This document shows positions 12,129-22,174 of a stretch of DNA of 23,899 nucleotides, one piece after another. The position numbers and the translations under genes are program-made. The stretch comes from Ettlia oleoabundans (taxonomy: Eukaryota; Chlorophyta; Chlorophyceae; Chlamydomonadales), in assembly GCA_019693395.1 (NCBI GenBank), contig JAAMXP010001396.1, forward strand, positions 1 to 23,899, written 5' to 3'. The notes under the pieces were generated by a model. It did not search any database. It had not been told where the DNA came from and saw only the letters and a program-made list of their open reading frames with translations. Each line of letters opens with the position of its first letter. Within the stretch, counting starts at the first letter, position 1.

Positions 12129-14325
12129 TTAGAAGTGTCGTTCAATCGACCGCCAGAAGGGCCAGGCTGCGGCGAAGCTTGCTGCCAGGGTTGCGGTGAT
12201 CAGAACTGCAAGCGCCGTGAGGGGGCAGTGTGCTACGAGGGCCGCCAGCAGGCGTGGGGCTGCCATCACTATTGCGGCCTTCACCAGCTCGTGCAGGAGG
12301 TAAACGGAGTAAGAAAGGGCGGCAGCAGCCTTGAAAGGAGAGGATCCCAGTACCCTTGCTGCTGCCGCATGCAGAGGGTCAGAGCCCAGCACCAGCGCCA
12401 GCAGGGTGGCGACGATGAGGCAGGCATGGAAGGGGGATCCATAGAAGAACAGCGCAGCAAAGACACGGGTGGCAGTGGGTGGCAGGTGAGGCAGACCGGC
12501 AGGCGGGTAGAGGTTGCCGCGGGATACCAGGAAAAGGTATGTGGCTTGCAGTGCAAATGCCGTGCTTGATACGAGCGCTGGTCTGCAGGCAGGTGGGAAA
12601 CACAATGTTGCCAACATGGGAGTTGTGTGAGCTACTGGCAGGAGAACTGCATCAAGGTTTGCAACACCAAGGTGGCAACCTGTGGCTGACTGCAGGGGCT
12701 CCCGTACACAGTAGCACTTCCGCTTCTTGCTTACCTGCTCTTCACCCGCTTTAGAGCGGTAGGCGATCGTAGCAGCAGACCCAGTGCAGCGCCCACTGCT
12801 AGCTCTGATGCCCGGCTGAGTGTGGGCAGGTAGAGGGCGTCCAAGATTGCATTCAAGTTTGCCCTCTCGTCTGGCAGGTTCCGGTCCCCAGCCGGCATAT
12901 GAAAGGTGGTGTGCAGGGCAGCCCACAGCCGCCAAGCAGTGCCTGCCGCAGCAATCACAGCAAGCAGAGTGGCGGCACGGGTTTGGAAGCCTGGGAGGCG
13001 GGGCCGTACCGCACACAACAGCAGCGGCCAAGCGATGTAGAATTGGACGAGCACAGAAATTGTCCAAAGGTGACTGCCTGCACGAAGTAGCTGTTATCAA
13101 CACTTTAGGGGCCAGATCAGTCCTGTGCATGCAATGTGATGGCAACTCGGTGACCGCTTCTACCCGTAACAACGGAGATGTATGGGATGCCGTGTGCAAG
13201 CTGTTTTGTTCAGGGGCCTGTCTGTAGTGACAGGACGCACCGCATGTCTGTGGTGCGCTAAGTGTGTTTGTGAGGAAGAGCGCGTTGGCCCACAGGGCGC
13301 GAGGACAGTTGCCGTACTTGAGGATGCGGGCCTGCCAAGCCATGGGGTGCATCTGCCCAGGCCTCCAGAAGATAACAAGGGCCAACAGGTTGGCCGCGAC
13401 ATATGCCGGCAGGATGCGCCTTGCACGCTTGCTCCAGTAAGTCAACAGGACCTGCCAGGGGCTGTGACGGTATTGATGCTTGCCATTCTTGCTGCCCGAG
13501 TTGACCCCGAGTGCGGGGAGGAGTTTGTATGTGGCCAGCAATGCTGAGAGAATTAGGAAAATGTCTGCTCCGCACGCGCCCTGCATTGCTAGCCTGCAGC
13601 AAAAACGGCCTCACGGCAACGCAGGCGGCGGTGGGGTGCGGTGAGGGGATGCCTGAAAGGGGGGGGGGGACTCGCAGTTCGTGGTTGTAGTGTGGTGTGA
13701 TTGATCCATACAACCCAGACCGACGCTTCAGTGCCCAACGTGGCCTAGACCTACGAGAGGCCCAGGGCCACATCATGCCTCACCATGAGAGCCATCTCTG
13801 GTTGCCCAGCCGCTGCAGCGTTTCATAAGATAACTGCATGTTCCATAGCTCCCAACAATGCGCCATCACCATGAATACAGTCGCGACCACTCTTGCGCCA
13901 CTCAGGCACGATATGTTCGCCGAAGTCCTACCACTCATGTTTGTGAACGAAAATAGTCGGCAATTCTCTTTCAAGGTGATGTAATGTTGCAGCTCCGGTA
14001 ATCGCCCTGGACTCGCCCATCTTTCCCTGGGGAGACGAAGAGACGGACTGGGTACTGCTGTACTGCGGTTGCAGCACCGCCGCCACCAGCTTGATAGCAT
14101 CTGTTTGTCCAGAAGATGTTGGGAATAGGCTTCGACTGGTTTTGCTATCGAGTGCATATGCCGCCCCAAGTCAAGGCTGCTGCTTGATGGTGGCTGTGCG
14201 GGACGGTGCTTGGCTATGGACCTTACTTGAGCCGGGCCAAACTTCAGCATGTGCTCATCATGCCAGCTAAGCAGTCTTATCGGTGCTCCGGCAGAACCTT
14301 GAAGCTTTTGGCACCGTAACTGCAT
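12129..14325 (-). CDS. Acyltransferase-3 family (OafA/NRF-6-like) integral membrane protein, about 563 aa
   Basis: Membrane enzyme of the acyltransferase-3 family, which moves acyl groups onto sugars or lipids; the substrate here is unknown. Exons on the minus strand: 14325-13784, 13593-13241, 13077-12735, 12582-12129. Phases are 2,1,2 and agree. Family marks are LSGARVVATVFMVMAH with the conserved His at about 156, RARRILPAY at about 237-245, SHLWTISVLVQFYIAWP (the usual WxLSVExQFY position), and YSVYLLH at about 504-510. Several hydrophobic segments are visible to the C-terminus. The N-terminal 130 residues are unusual: no signal peptide, Ser/Arg-rich. The first ATG in frame is 14325. An in-frame GTAAGG donor near 14229 and several later AGs mean the first exon could be spliced further. 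Confidence 0.8.
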
Positions 14326-14680
14326 CGATTCCACTGCTGTGCATGAACAGCGACGGAAGGCGCATATCGTTCATAGGGGCCTGGGCGAAGCGATGGGAAA
14401 AAATGCGGCGATCAGGAGGCCTTTCAACTGTTTCTGAATCTTGCGCAAGCACGGTGCATGCTGCTTGAATGAGGAGTCGTCAAGTCAACGGGCTATCCAG
14501 GATGCCCTTTGTTGCACGCGAGTGCAGAAGGCGCTGCACGCCTTGGCGCTGCTGCCGACTCCAGCATGGGCGCCGTCAACAATCAGGCGTCCTGGGGCGC
14601 CCCTCCTCATGATCAGCGTACAGAACCGAAACGACTCTTTTGTTTTGATACCTTATAATATTTGCAGCAAGAAAGAGGAG
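14326..14680. promoter_or_regulatory. Head-to-head intergenic region between acyltransferase and SPD1-like genes
   Basis: These 355 nt separate two divergent gene starts. An AT-rich TTATAATATTT near 14653-14663 lies shortly before the chosen SPD1-like start and could act as a TATA element. An alternative in-frame ATG for that gene is at 14609. No other gene is convincing. Confidence 0.35.
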
Positions 14681-17600
14681 ATGAAACGTGCTCCGATCCT
14701 GGCGGGTGGAAGGTGAGTTGGCGCAGGGACTTGCAAGCGTTGGCTTGCGGGCTCAAAAACCAATAAAAATTTTCACGTCCCGCAAGTGCGGGACTTGTTT
14801 GGATTCCTAGACGCAAGCCCATGGGTTTTGCTGCCCAGCTCTCAAGCTGTTCCTTGGCGCCTGAGGTGTCCTGTCAATTCAGGTGTGATCGTCAGAAGCT
14901 TATAAACACGACATGGCGAGGCCCCGTTGGCCTGGTGTTTCACGTCGCTTGCCCTGTTCTCTTTTCTCCTTGCAGACGGGCCCCGTGCAGCTTGCAGCAT
15001 GCTGCCCGGCTCCGTCCAATTGGCCTGAGCGCCAGCAAGAGTTTCAGCAGCACCCGCAGCCAAGGGTGGACGCGGCGAGAGGTTCAGCTACTCGCCGCAG
15101 GTCCTGGGGGCCAAGAGGGACTTTGTGACGGTGAGGGCTGGTGATCTGGGGTCTGCACGGGGTGCCGGAAGGCCGGAGAGGGCCAACGGTTCAAACTGGC
15201 TGACTGGTGCTGCTGCTCCTCAGCTACCGCCGCCGCTGCTGCCTGTTCGCGTCGCAGATGTGGACTGCTTGGCCGAGGAGGACGGCAGCGTGATCGTTCG
15301 TGACGACCTGGATGCCCTCCTTCAGGTGGGGGTAGGCACGATGTGCGGTCACAATGCCAGGGAGCCCAAAGTGGGAACGGGAGGCCAAGGGGTGCATGCC
15401 CAAACCGCCTCGCTTGTTCCTTCCCCTCACCACACACCTCATGCTCCACCACCGCTCTTGCACCCTGCGCAGGTGCTGCCCGCCGACATCCGTGAGCCGC
15501 TTGTGCGGCACCCGCAGCGCGCCAGCCTTCTGGAGGTGGTGCTGGACCTGGGGCGCCGCCCAGAGGCGCGATTCCTGGGCCAGCCCGGCGGCCAGTTTTT
15601 GCGCGAGGCAGAGGTGGGTGGCTGCGTGGCTGGGTGCGTTTATGGGAGGGCACAGAGAGCCTTTTAGAATATGTGAGTCGTGGTTAGGAGTCTGAAAAGC
15701 TGATGGAGTTGCTCTACAAGTTTAGCATGCCGGTGACGGGGGTAGGCCGAGGATGATGGTTGCAGAGCGTGTGCAGGACTGTCCCAGATGTTTGAATCAA
15801 CTATCAGTCATTTCCTGCAATCAATCATCTCCCTCCCTATGTCACTCCATTCTGGTAAATATGCATAGGAGTGCAGATCAACAAGGAGGACCTGGCTCAG
15901 GCAGAGGCAGCCCTTGGTGACTTTGGCGGCGACAACCGCGCGGGGGTGGAGGGAACGCTGCACCGCATCAGCGCCATCCGCAACCGCAAGGGCTCCATTG
16001 TGGGGCTGACCTGCCGCGTGGGCCGTGCAGTAACCGGCCACATTGACATGATCCGCGACATACTGGATGGTGAGGGGGGGGAATGGGGTTTCATGTGCGT
16101 GTGGAGGATTCCATGAAACAAAGGCAGCAGGGAACATTGGCTGGTCAATCGGCCACTTATTCGAGTGTTTGGCTGGTTGTTTGGTTCTGTTGAGTTTAGG
16201 CTTGCACTTGATTGCACTTGTACTTGCACTTGGAACAGTAGCCCCTCATTTGCCTTGCTTGCTGCTACCCTGCCCCTTCTTGATCTTGTGCAGTGCCCAA
16301 CTCTGTGCTGTTCCTGGGGCGCCCTGGTGTGGGCAAGACAACCGTCATTCGCGAGATGGCGCGCGTGCTGTCAGGTGGGCGCCTTGCCCGGTCCTTTGTT
16401 GGGAAAGTAACGGTGGGAAAGCGTTGTTATTTTGTGCAGCCTCAGGCTGGCTGTTTTGCCGCTGGCTGGCTAACCCGCCATCATGATGTCTCTCGCTTCC
16501 AAACAGTTTCTGCTGCTGCCTTTGCAGGCTTCCTGACTCTGTTTCACCCGCACTTCTCCCCACCCTAACACATAACCGCCAATATGTGAGCTGAAGATGC
16601 ATGACCAACTACATGATTGTATGCTTAATAACTGCAGACGAGCTGCACAAGCGTGTTGTGATTGTGGACACCAGCAATGAGATTGGCGGCGACGGCGATG
16701 TGCCGCACCCCGCCATCGGTGGCGCTCGCCGCATGCAGGTCCCGGACCCCTCGCAGCAGCACAAGGTCATGGTGAGTGCGGTCCCGGCAGATGCGGTGGG
16801 ATTGAATAAAACGGGGTAGAAGGTGCCGTGGTTGAATTATGTGATGGAGGGCAGGCCAAAGCCCCTGCTGTGGCCTTAATGGCACAGCAGCCGTGCGGCA
16901 TGCTAGCGTGTGGAAACATAGGCTATTTACGGGCCTGTTTGCATCATGTGTCTCTGAAGGAAGAATCATAAACAGACTCTCATGTTCCCACCCTTTGCCT
17001 CCCTTACTGCTCGTGTTTCCTGGGGCCTGCTGCAGATAGAGGCTGTTGAAAACCACATGCCTGAGATCGTGATTGTGGATGAGATTGGCACGGAGGCTGA
17101 GGCGCTGGCATGCCGCACCATCGCGGAGCGAGGAGTGCAGGTGGGTCCAGCCTGGCTGGCAGCACTGGTAGATATTGCGAATGCAGGCCCTGCCAGCCCC
17201 CGACGCCAGTCGCTTTGCTGCGAGCCCAGCTCATCAGCACCTCCGTGCTGCAAGCCTTTGCTCACCCACTCAACTACCACCGCTTTCCGCCTGCTTCTCC
17301 TTGTCCTAAAGCCCGTACTACCTTGGCCACCCCCTGCAGCTGATTGGCACCGCACACGGCCAGCTGCTGGAGAACCTGATCAAGAACCCCACTCTCAGCG
17401 ATCTCGTTGGCGGCATCTGCTCAGTCACGCTGGGTGAGCATGCACGCGCAACCCCCTCTTCTCCATCCAGCGGCCACCTGACAGCAGATGCCGGCCTGGG
17501 CCCATGCCTGTGGTCTTCAGCCGTTGCTGCCAGGTCTCGCCCGGCAGATGCAGATTTATCCACCCGTGCATGCGCAAGCCACAGTGCATTGTCCGCTTGT

Positions 17601-19216
17601 GCCTGCCACTGTCACGCCCCTCATGCCGCCCCACTCACTCAAACCCCCTTACTGGAATTTGTGCGCAGGTGACGAGGAGGCTCGCTCCCGCGGCACACAG
17701 AAGAGCGTGCTGGAGCGCAAGGCGCCGCCCACCTTCCCCCTAGTCATCGAAATGCGTGAGCGCGCCTACTGGGTGACCCACTGGGTGGAGGACTCGGTGG
17801 ACTGCCTGTTGACGGGCAAGGTGCCCATTGTGCAGGTGGGCAACAGCACCGAGTGGTTGGGGATGTGCAAGGCAGCTGTTCGGCTGGCCCCTTCAATTCC
17901 ACACTGGCTGTAACGTGGCACGGAGTTGACTTTTGTGTGTCAAGGGCCCATGCATGTGCTGGCTGTTGTGGCAGTTGAGGAGGGGCGCAGCCCATGCAGC
18001 GGCAGGCGAAGAAGTAGTGGCAGGGGGCTGTTTCCATTTCTTGCTGCTGCCGCATGAGTCGCCTGCTACACATTTGTCCTTCAACATACTCACTGCGCCT
18101 CTTGTGCGCCACCCTTTTTTCTGTGGTTGCGCAGGTGCGGCGGCGTGACCCCGGTTCCAAGAAGGTTGTGGCTGAGGAGTGCCGCTATGACACCACGGGT
18201 GAGCCGCCAGCATGGCCTGACTATGAATGCAATGCCCTTGTATCGTGCCAAGTATGTGTTCTGTGTGTTTTATTGCCTGCTTTCTTGGTGCCTCCTCGGT
18301 ATGACCTTGAGTTTCTTAGTCCCAAATGCCAGCTGGTGGTGCTTGAAGCTGCGCATCAAGTTCAGCTTGACCCATTGTCTGTTGTTGGCGCTTGTGTGCA
18401 GAGGAGCGGGAGAGCAGCAACACCCCTATCCCACCCACCAGCCCCAACGGCTCGCCACGCACCGGCGGTGATGTGGCGGATGGGGTCAGCGCCAGCGTGT
18501 TCGACTCAATGTTTGGCTACAGGTGCTAACCGTGCGTTCTTCACGAACGCTGGTGCAGGGCTGGTCAAGGAGGTGGCTGTTATAGGTTGGGAGTCAGGTG
18601 CATCGAGCAGTGTGTCAGGGATGCCCCATGGACGGCTGCAAGGCTTGACGGTTGCATGGAAAACTCCCCGCTTCCCTTCGCTACACAACGCGCAGCGCTC
18701 TGCCCCTCTCCTGCCCCTTCGCTCTTCAACCCACCTCTTGAAACTCCTGCACTGCAGCCCCGCTTCTTTTGGCAACAGTTTTGGTGCCGTGGAGGGCGGC
18801 CCCGTGGGTAGCGCTGCTTCCGGCTTCCGCGACCCCTACGCCTGGGCGCAGCGCCTGAAGGACATTCCCGATGAGGATGTGCTGGCTGAGCTGTCCATGA
18901 TGGGGTACACAGATGGCGTGCGCCGATCCGCAGGTGGGATGTGTGGGTGGTCGGGTGTGGGGTGTTGATTTTGTGCGGGTTGAGGGGTGATGAGGGCGCA
19001 GCTGGTGGATTACAGCTTCTATTCGCTTTGGTGGGATGAAGTTTTCAACAGTATGCCTGCGTTTCCCTTGCTGTTTTTCATGTGGCCTGCTTGTGATTTG
19101 TTTGCTGCCATGCTGCAGACAAGTTCAGCTTTGCCAATGGTACCGGCAGCAGCAAGAAGGGCAAGCGCCGCAACTCAGTAGGTCGCGCCATCAGCCCACG
19201 CACGCGCCGCCGCTGA
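14681..19216 (+). CDS. SPD1: Ycf45/SPD1-like P-loop ATPase, plastid-targeted, 542 aa
   Basis: Nuclear homologue of cyanobacterial/red-algal Ycf45; the Arabidopsis counterpart SEEDLING PLASTID DEVELOPMENT1 is needed for early plastid development. Exons: 14681-14712, 14976-15130, 15258-15325, 15473-15613, 15877-16069, 16294-16374, 16638-16771, 17036-17140, 17340-17433, 17669-17835, 18135-18198, 18402-18522, 18758-18933, 19119-19216. The total divides by three. Residues 1-60 are Arg/Ser/Ala-rich and fit a transit peptide. Core motifs: [24 protein letters not shown], Walker A GRPGVGKT (about 205-212), [12 protein letters not shown], Walker [13 protein letters not shown] (about 280-291), [17 protein letters not shown]. 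About 130 C-terminal residues form an extension ending in a basic tail. Exons from 15473 on are secure. The first three are my best phase-consistent choice; an acceptor at 15224 is an alternative. Confidence 0.87.
14725..14819. repeat. Nested inverted repeats in SPD1-like intron 1
   Basis: A perfect 8-bp inverted repeat with a 2-nt loop, GTCCCGCA-AG-TGCGGGAC, sits at 14777-14794. It is enclosed by GGCTTGCG (14742-14749) and its complement CGCAAGCC (14812-14819). A further GCAAGC-GTTG-GCTTGC hairpin lies at 14733-14748, and GGGACTTG occurs at both 14727-14734 and 14790-14797. An AT-rich CAATAAAAATTTT separates the parts. Confidence 0.65.
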
Positions 19217-20079
19217 ACACAGGAGGCAGTCGTCCACCCTGCTGCGTCATGCAGCAATCCATCTGTTCATCCATTGATTCGAAACGGTTGAGAGCCGAGT
19301 GTTTTTTGTCAAGAGCACGCCAACCGAGAAGATCAACATCAAATCTAATCCCCACCGTGTAGTTGTTCACTTGCCATGCATCAGCTAGCTGCACGCACGC
19401 TGCTTTGTACCAACGAATGTGGCTTCGCCTGCTGCGCAATGCATAACGCAACACACGCAGCAGGGGTGGTTCCAGGCGCCCCCGTGGCTTTTGCTTCTCC
19501 CTTCCTTTCATGCCTCTCTCCCAACCATGGCGCCTTTGACCCTCATCCACACTCTATTTACTCTATTCTTGTTTACCTCTGCAACGACTGCATTTGCATT
19601 GATCCCAGCCCTTCACTGTCTGTCCAATCGCGTTCTTCTGCTGCGGCGTCCTCTTTTGTCCAAATGCGGGAATGCCCGTTGCCCCTGCGTACCGTTCCCT
19701 TCATCCCGGCCTGCAGCCAGCATCTGCATGATGTCCAGCACCCAGCACCTTGCTTACTTCAATCCTGCCAGGCGTATGTCAGGCCCGGCACTAGGTTCAT
19801 GCCGTGTCATGGCTTGCAATTCTTTTTTTAGAAACATGCAGGTTACCTTTAGCCGTCCCTCCCTTGTGCCCCACGGATTTGTTGCATTGAATGCTTGCTG
19901 TCTGCCATTACCAACATGCACCCTTGTATATTGCCACCCATGTCCACCGGCCCCGCTTGCTTGCCATTCTTGCGCGCTGTTCTGGCCCCTGCCGCCCTTT
20001 GTACAACCCCGCCCGCGGCCCCTGTATTTCCCTGTAGCTGTTGTCCTCTGACCTTTTGGCGCCAGGCCTCCTTTTGTAA
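19217..20079 (+). other. Long 3' untranslated region of the SPD1-like gene
   Basis: About 860 nt of pyrimidine-rich sequence with no splice-supported exon lie between the stop and the first TGTAA at 20075-20079. A 210-codon open frame (19419-20051) crosses it, but its composition simply mirrors the C/T bias. A second TGTAA at 20120-20124 is almost against the stop codon of the convergent small gene. Confidence 0.45.
20075..20079 (+). terminator. Candidate polyadenylation signal TGTAA of the SPD1-like gene
   Basis: This is the first plus-strand TGTAA after the stop, about 860 nt downstream. It is repeated at 20120-20124. Confidence 0.4.
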
Positions 20080-20132
20080 ACAGTGCACAATTCAAGTTGG
20101 AGCAATTGAAGCAATGTCGTTGTAAGCAGAAG

Positions 20133-20880
20133 TCAGGAATCCACAGCATCAGAGTCTGTGCCACCAGCACCCGCCTGCACCCGAACTTCCACCACCTGTT
20201 GGGCCGGCTGTTGCTGCAGCTGCCTCAGGTGCAGCGCCTCTGCCAGCCCAGCATCGTATAGGGGGTCCTCTGCACACACACACACACACACACACACATT
20301 ATACCGTGACATGTTGCGGGGGGCAGGTTTGGAGGTGTTCAGGTAAAAAGCTCCTGGCTGGTGAGAAGCCAACAAATGTGGGCTTCTGCCATTGTGAAAC
20401 GCTGGGAAGAGAACGGCAAACCTGCAGGTTGTCCGCCTGTGTTGAAACTGCTGAGTGCTGATGTCCGTTGTGAGGGGTTTCATGGCACCAGAGAGCATAT
20501 GCCAGCTGGCAACCAAGCTGTTCAGACAGCTCGGCCTCACTCACCACTCACGAGAGCGGGTGCGCGGGCAGCCTTCTGTCGCTTCTCCTCGTCCCCTTCT
20601 ACTTCCTCAGGCAAGTGGCCCGTCTCAGGTGGCACCTCTTGCTCTGCATGTCATGTGTTGCAGTCGTCAGCACCTGAAGCTCTTGTGTGACCCACATTCT
20701 ACTGTGGCTCCCCTGATGTCACCAGTGACTGTGCTGCATGTCACATTACAACACATGCCTAGTAAGTCGCCAATGAGTGCGCAAGTGAGAGGCAAGCACC
20801 CTGAATGCCCGGGTTCTCTAAAAGCAAGCAGCACTGGCGTCACCTATGTCGTGCTGCGGAGAACCAGAACCTAGGCTCAT
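20133..20880 (-). CDS. Uncharacterised 90-aa acidic protein, three exons
   Basis: Exons on the minus strand: 20880-20844, 20643-20545, 20269-20133. Both junctions are phase 1 with donors GTGACG and GTGAGT and acceptors ending GCAG, and 273 coding nt give 90 residues. The start context GCCATGAG is favourable. The protein is hydrophilic: an acidic/basic middle (EEVEGDEEKRQKAARAPAL), then EDPLYDAGLAEALHLRQLQQ and an acidic end (DSDAVDS). There is no signal peptide or membrane segment. The helix after EDPLYD suggests a small adaptor or disordered binding protein, but I do not recognise the family. EAPP-type proteins also carry a DPLYD motif, though the rest does not match. The start is divergent from a weak plus-strand gene; the 3' end faces the SPD1-like gene. 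Confidence 0.55.
20273..20298 (+). repeat. (CA)13 microsatellite beside a splice acceptor
   Basis: Thirteen CA units on the plus strand read as (TG)13 on the minus strand. They end directly at the CAG acceptor of the last exon of the 90-aa protein gene. Confidence 0.95.
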
Positions 20881-21270
20881 GGCGGTAGCACTAAAAAAGT
20901 AGCCTCACACATGGCTTGGGTTCTGGACGTTCACCAGCGGTTTGGCAGTCCTCGTCAGCTACACGTCAGCAAAATTCCAAGGATACCAGCCGCGTGAAAA
21001 CCAAGAAGAGCATGCGGTACACACAGGAAAAATGGGGATCCAAAACGATTACTCTGTTGAGGCATTGAAATGAATGGGCTGGGGGGCAATGCTGGAGGGT
21101 ATGGAGAATATTGTCGTGTCGTCATTAGGAGAACGGTTGTAGCAGTAGCAGAAAGTGTCGAAAGCGGGATTAAATCCATAGTGTTGAAGGGTTTGATATA
21201 ACTTTAGAGAGCAATCATGGGCCGGCATGCTTTACATGCTTGGGGGGGGATCCTTGGTCATGACTGGGCC
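20881..21270. other. Intergenic region without a supported gene
   Basis: This 390-nt stretch separates the 90-aa protein gene (minus) from a weak plus-strand gene. It is less GC-rich than the rest of the window. It holds GATATAA at about 21194-21200, which could be a TATA-like element for the plus strand, and a short GCATG-CTTTA-CATGC hairpin near 21225-21239. I see no coding signal. Confidence 0.35.
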
Positions 21271-22174
21271 ATGGAAGGCAACTGCTCAGCATCACAGGCT
21301 GTGATCAGTGCTGCAGTTCTGTGTCTTATAAGGTAAGTTGAAATGATGTCCCAGCAGATGAAAGCGGCCGAAGTGTTGCTACAGGGTCAGGGCTTCGAGC
21401 CACGCCGCACACCACAACTGCAAGGACATTCAAGAGGCAGTGTGCACATTCAGCCTGGGAAGCAGTCAGTGCTATCAAGGCTGGCCGAACCCCAAGCTGA
21501 CAGGCAAACACCAGTTGACAAATTGTCTGCCATGCGCCACTGCAGGCTTGCACACCTGTACTGGAAGGAAAGTGATTTGGCAATGCGTTTGCAGCGATTG
21601 ACTCCAAACTTGTCGGTCATTGCTGGAACAGAGCACCCCGAGCGGTGAAGGCACTGGACAGCAACCGTGCTGCACATAGAAGCAGGAGCAAAGATCACAA
21701 AGTGTTTTAAACCGCACTGTGCACCTTCATGTCTGGTGCCCCCTACGCGATTGCGATTGACTGTGACCAGGAAAGCAAGAGGGTGTTGGCATGACTAACA
21801 GCTATAGGAAGTGCTCCCATGGGACGCGGCTTGCCTGTAACTGGCTGTGAAGTTGCATCTCTGCGCTGGGTTGCCAAAGATGGGTTTGACGATGGAGGTG
21901 ATGACGTGGCCGGCAATGGGGCAGCGTGCCACTGCTGTGCCGCCCTCCTCAGCGCTGGCTGTACGCAGGGTACCTGCAGCTGCAGTACGAAATGGCATCT
22001 CAACATTATGATGAGGCAGATTTCAAGGGGTTTCCGGTCTTTGCTAGAACACTGAATCTGGTAAGCAGTTTGGAAGAAATGCTCCAACAGTTGACCTGCC
22101 ATAGCGGAGGTGCATCTAACAACAGCCTTGCAAATAAACAAGCAGTTGCAACCCCAGAGGGCAACTACCTTTAG
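21271..22174 (+). CDS. Possible spliced gene of unknown function, model incomplete
   Basis: Several splice-like signals and open segments line up but do not yet give one consistent model. ATG 21271 opens a 21-residue start (MEGNCSASQAVISAAVLCLI) ending at an ideal donor AG|GTAAGT (21331-21338). A possible exon 21546-21644 encodes LAHLYWKESDLAMRLQRL and ends at TGA or GTGAAG. A branch-point-like TGACTAAC precedes the acceptor at 21805. Exon 21806-21897 (VTGCEVASLRWVAKDGF) joins in phase 1 to 21969-22174 (YLQLQYEMASQHYDEADFKG). The join between the second and third pieces is out of phase. The last 59 nt overlap the far exon of the minus-strand gene. No family is recognised; a shorter gene 21819-22174 is the alternative. 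Confidence 0.3.

Noticed and set aside
12135..12569. Plus-strand open frame of 144 codons
   Set aside because: It lies antisense to the last acyltransferase exon, which has clear family motifs and membrane segments.
12129..13586. Single uninterrupted minus-strand frame of 485 codons as one exon
   Set aside because: Only its ends match the acyltransferase family. The middle reads through two introns in the wrong frame; the spliced model with other-frame exon 13077-12735 restores the family motifs.
14441..14716. Plus-strand open frame of 91 codons as a separate gene
   Set aside because: Only its last 11 codons are used, as the first exon of the SPD1-like gene; the rest has no motif and no true ATG until 14609.
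19419..20051. 210-codon plus-strand frame with a hydrophobic start (MAPLTLIHTLFTLFLF)
   Set aside because: It resembles a signal peptide, but the whole region is C/T-rich 3' UTR, there is no recognisable domain, and the hydrophobic codons follow from that bias.
20455..20874. Plus-strand open frame of 139 codons
   Set aside because: It is antisense to the first two exons of the 90-aa protein gene, whose splice phases agree; the plus frame has no domain.
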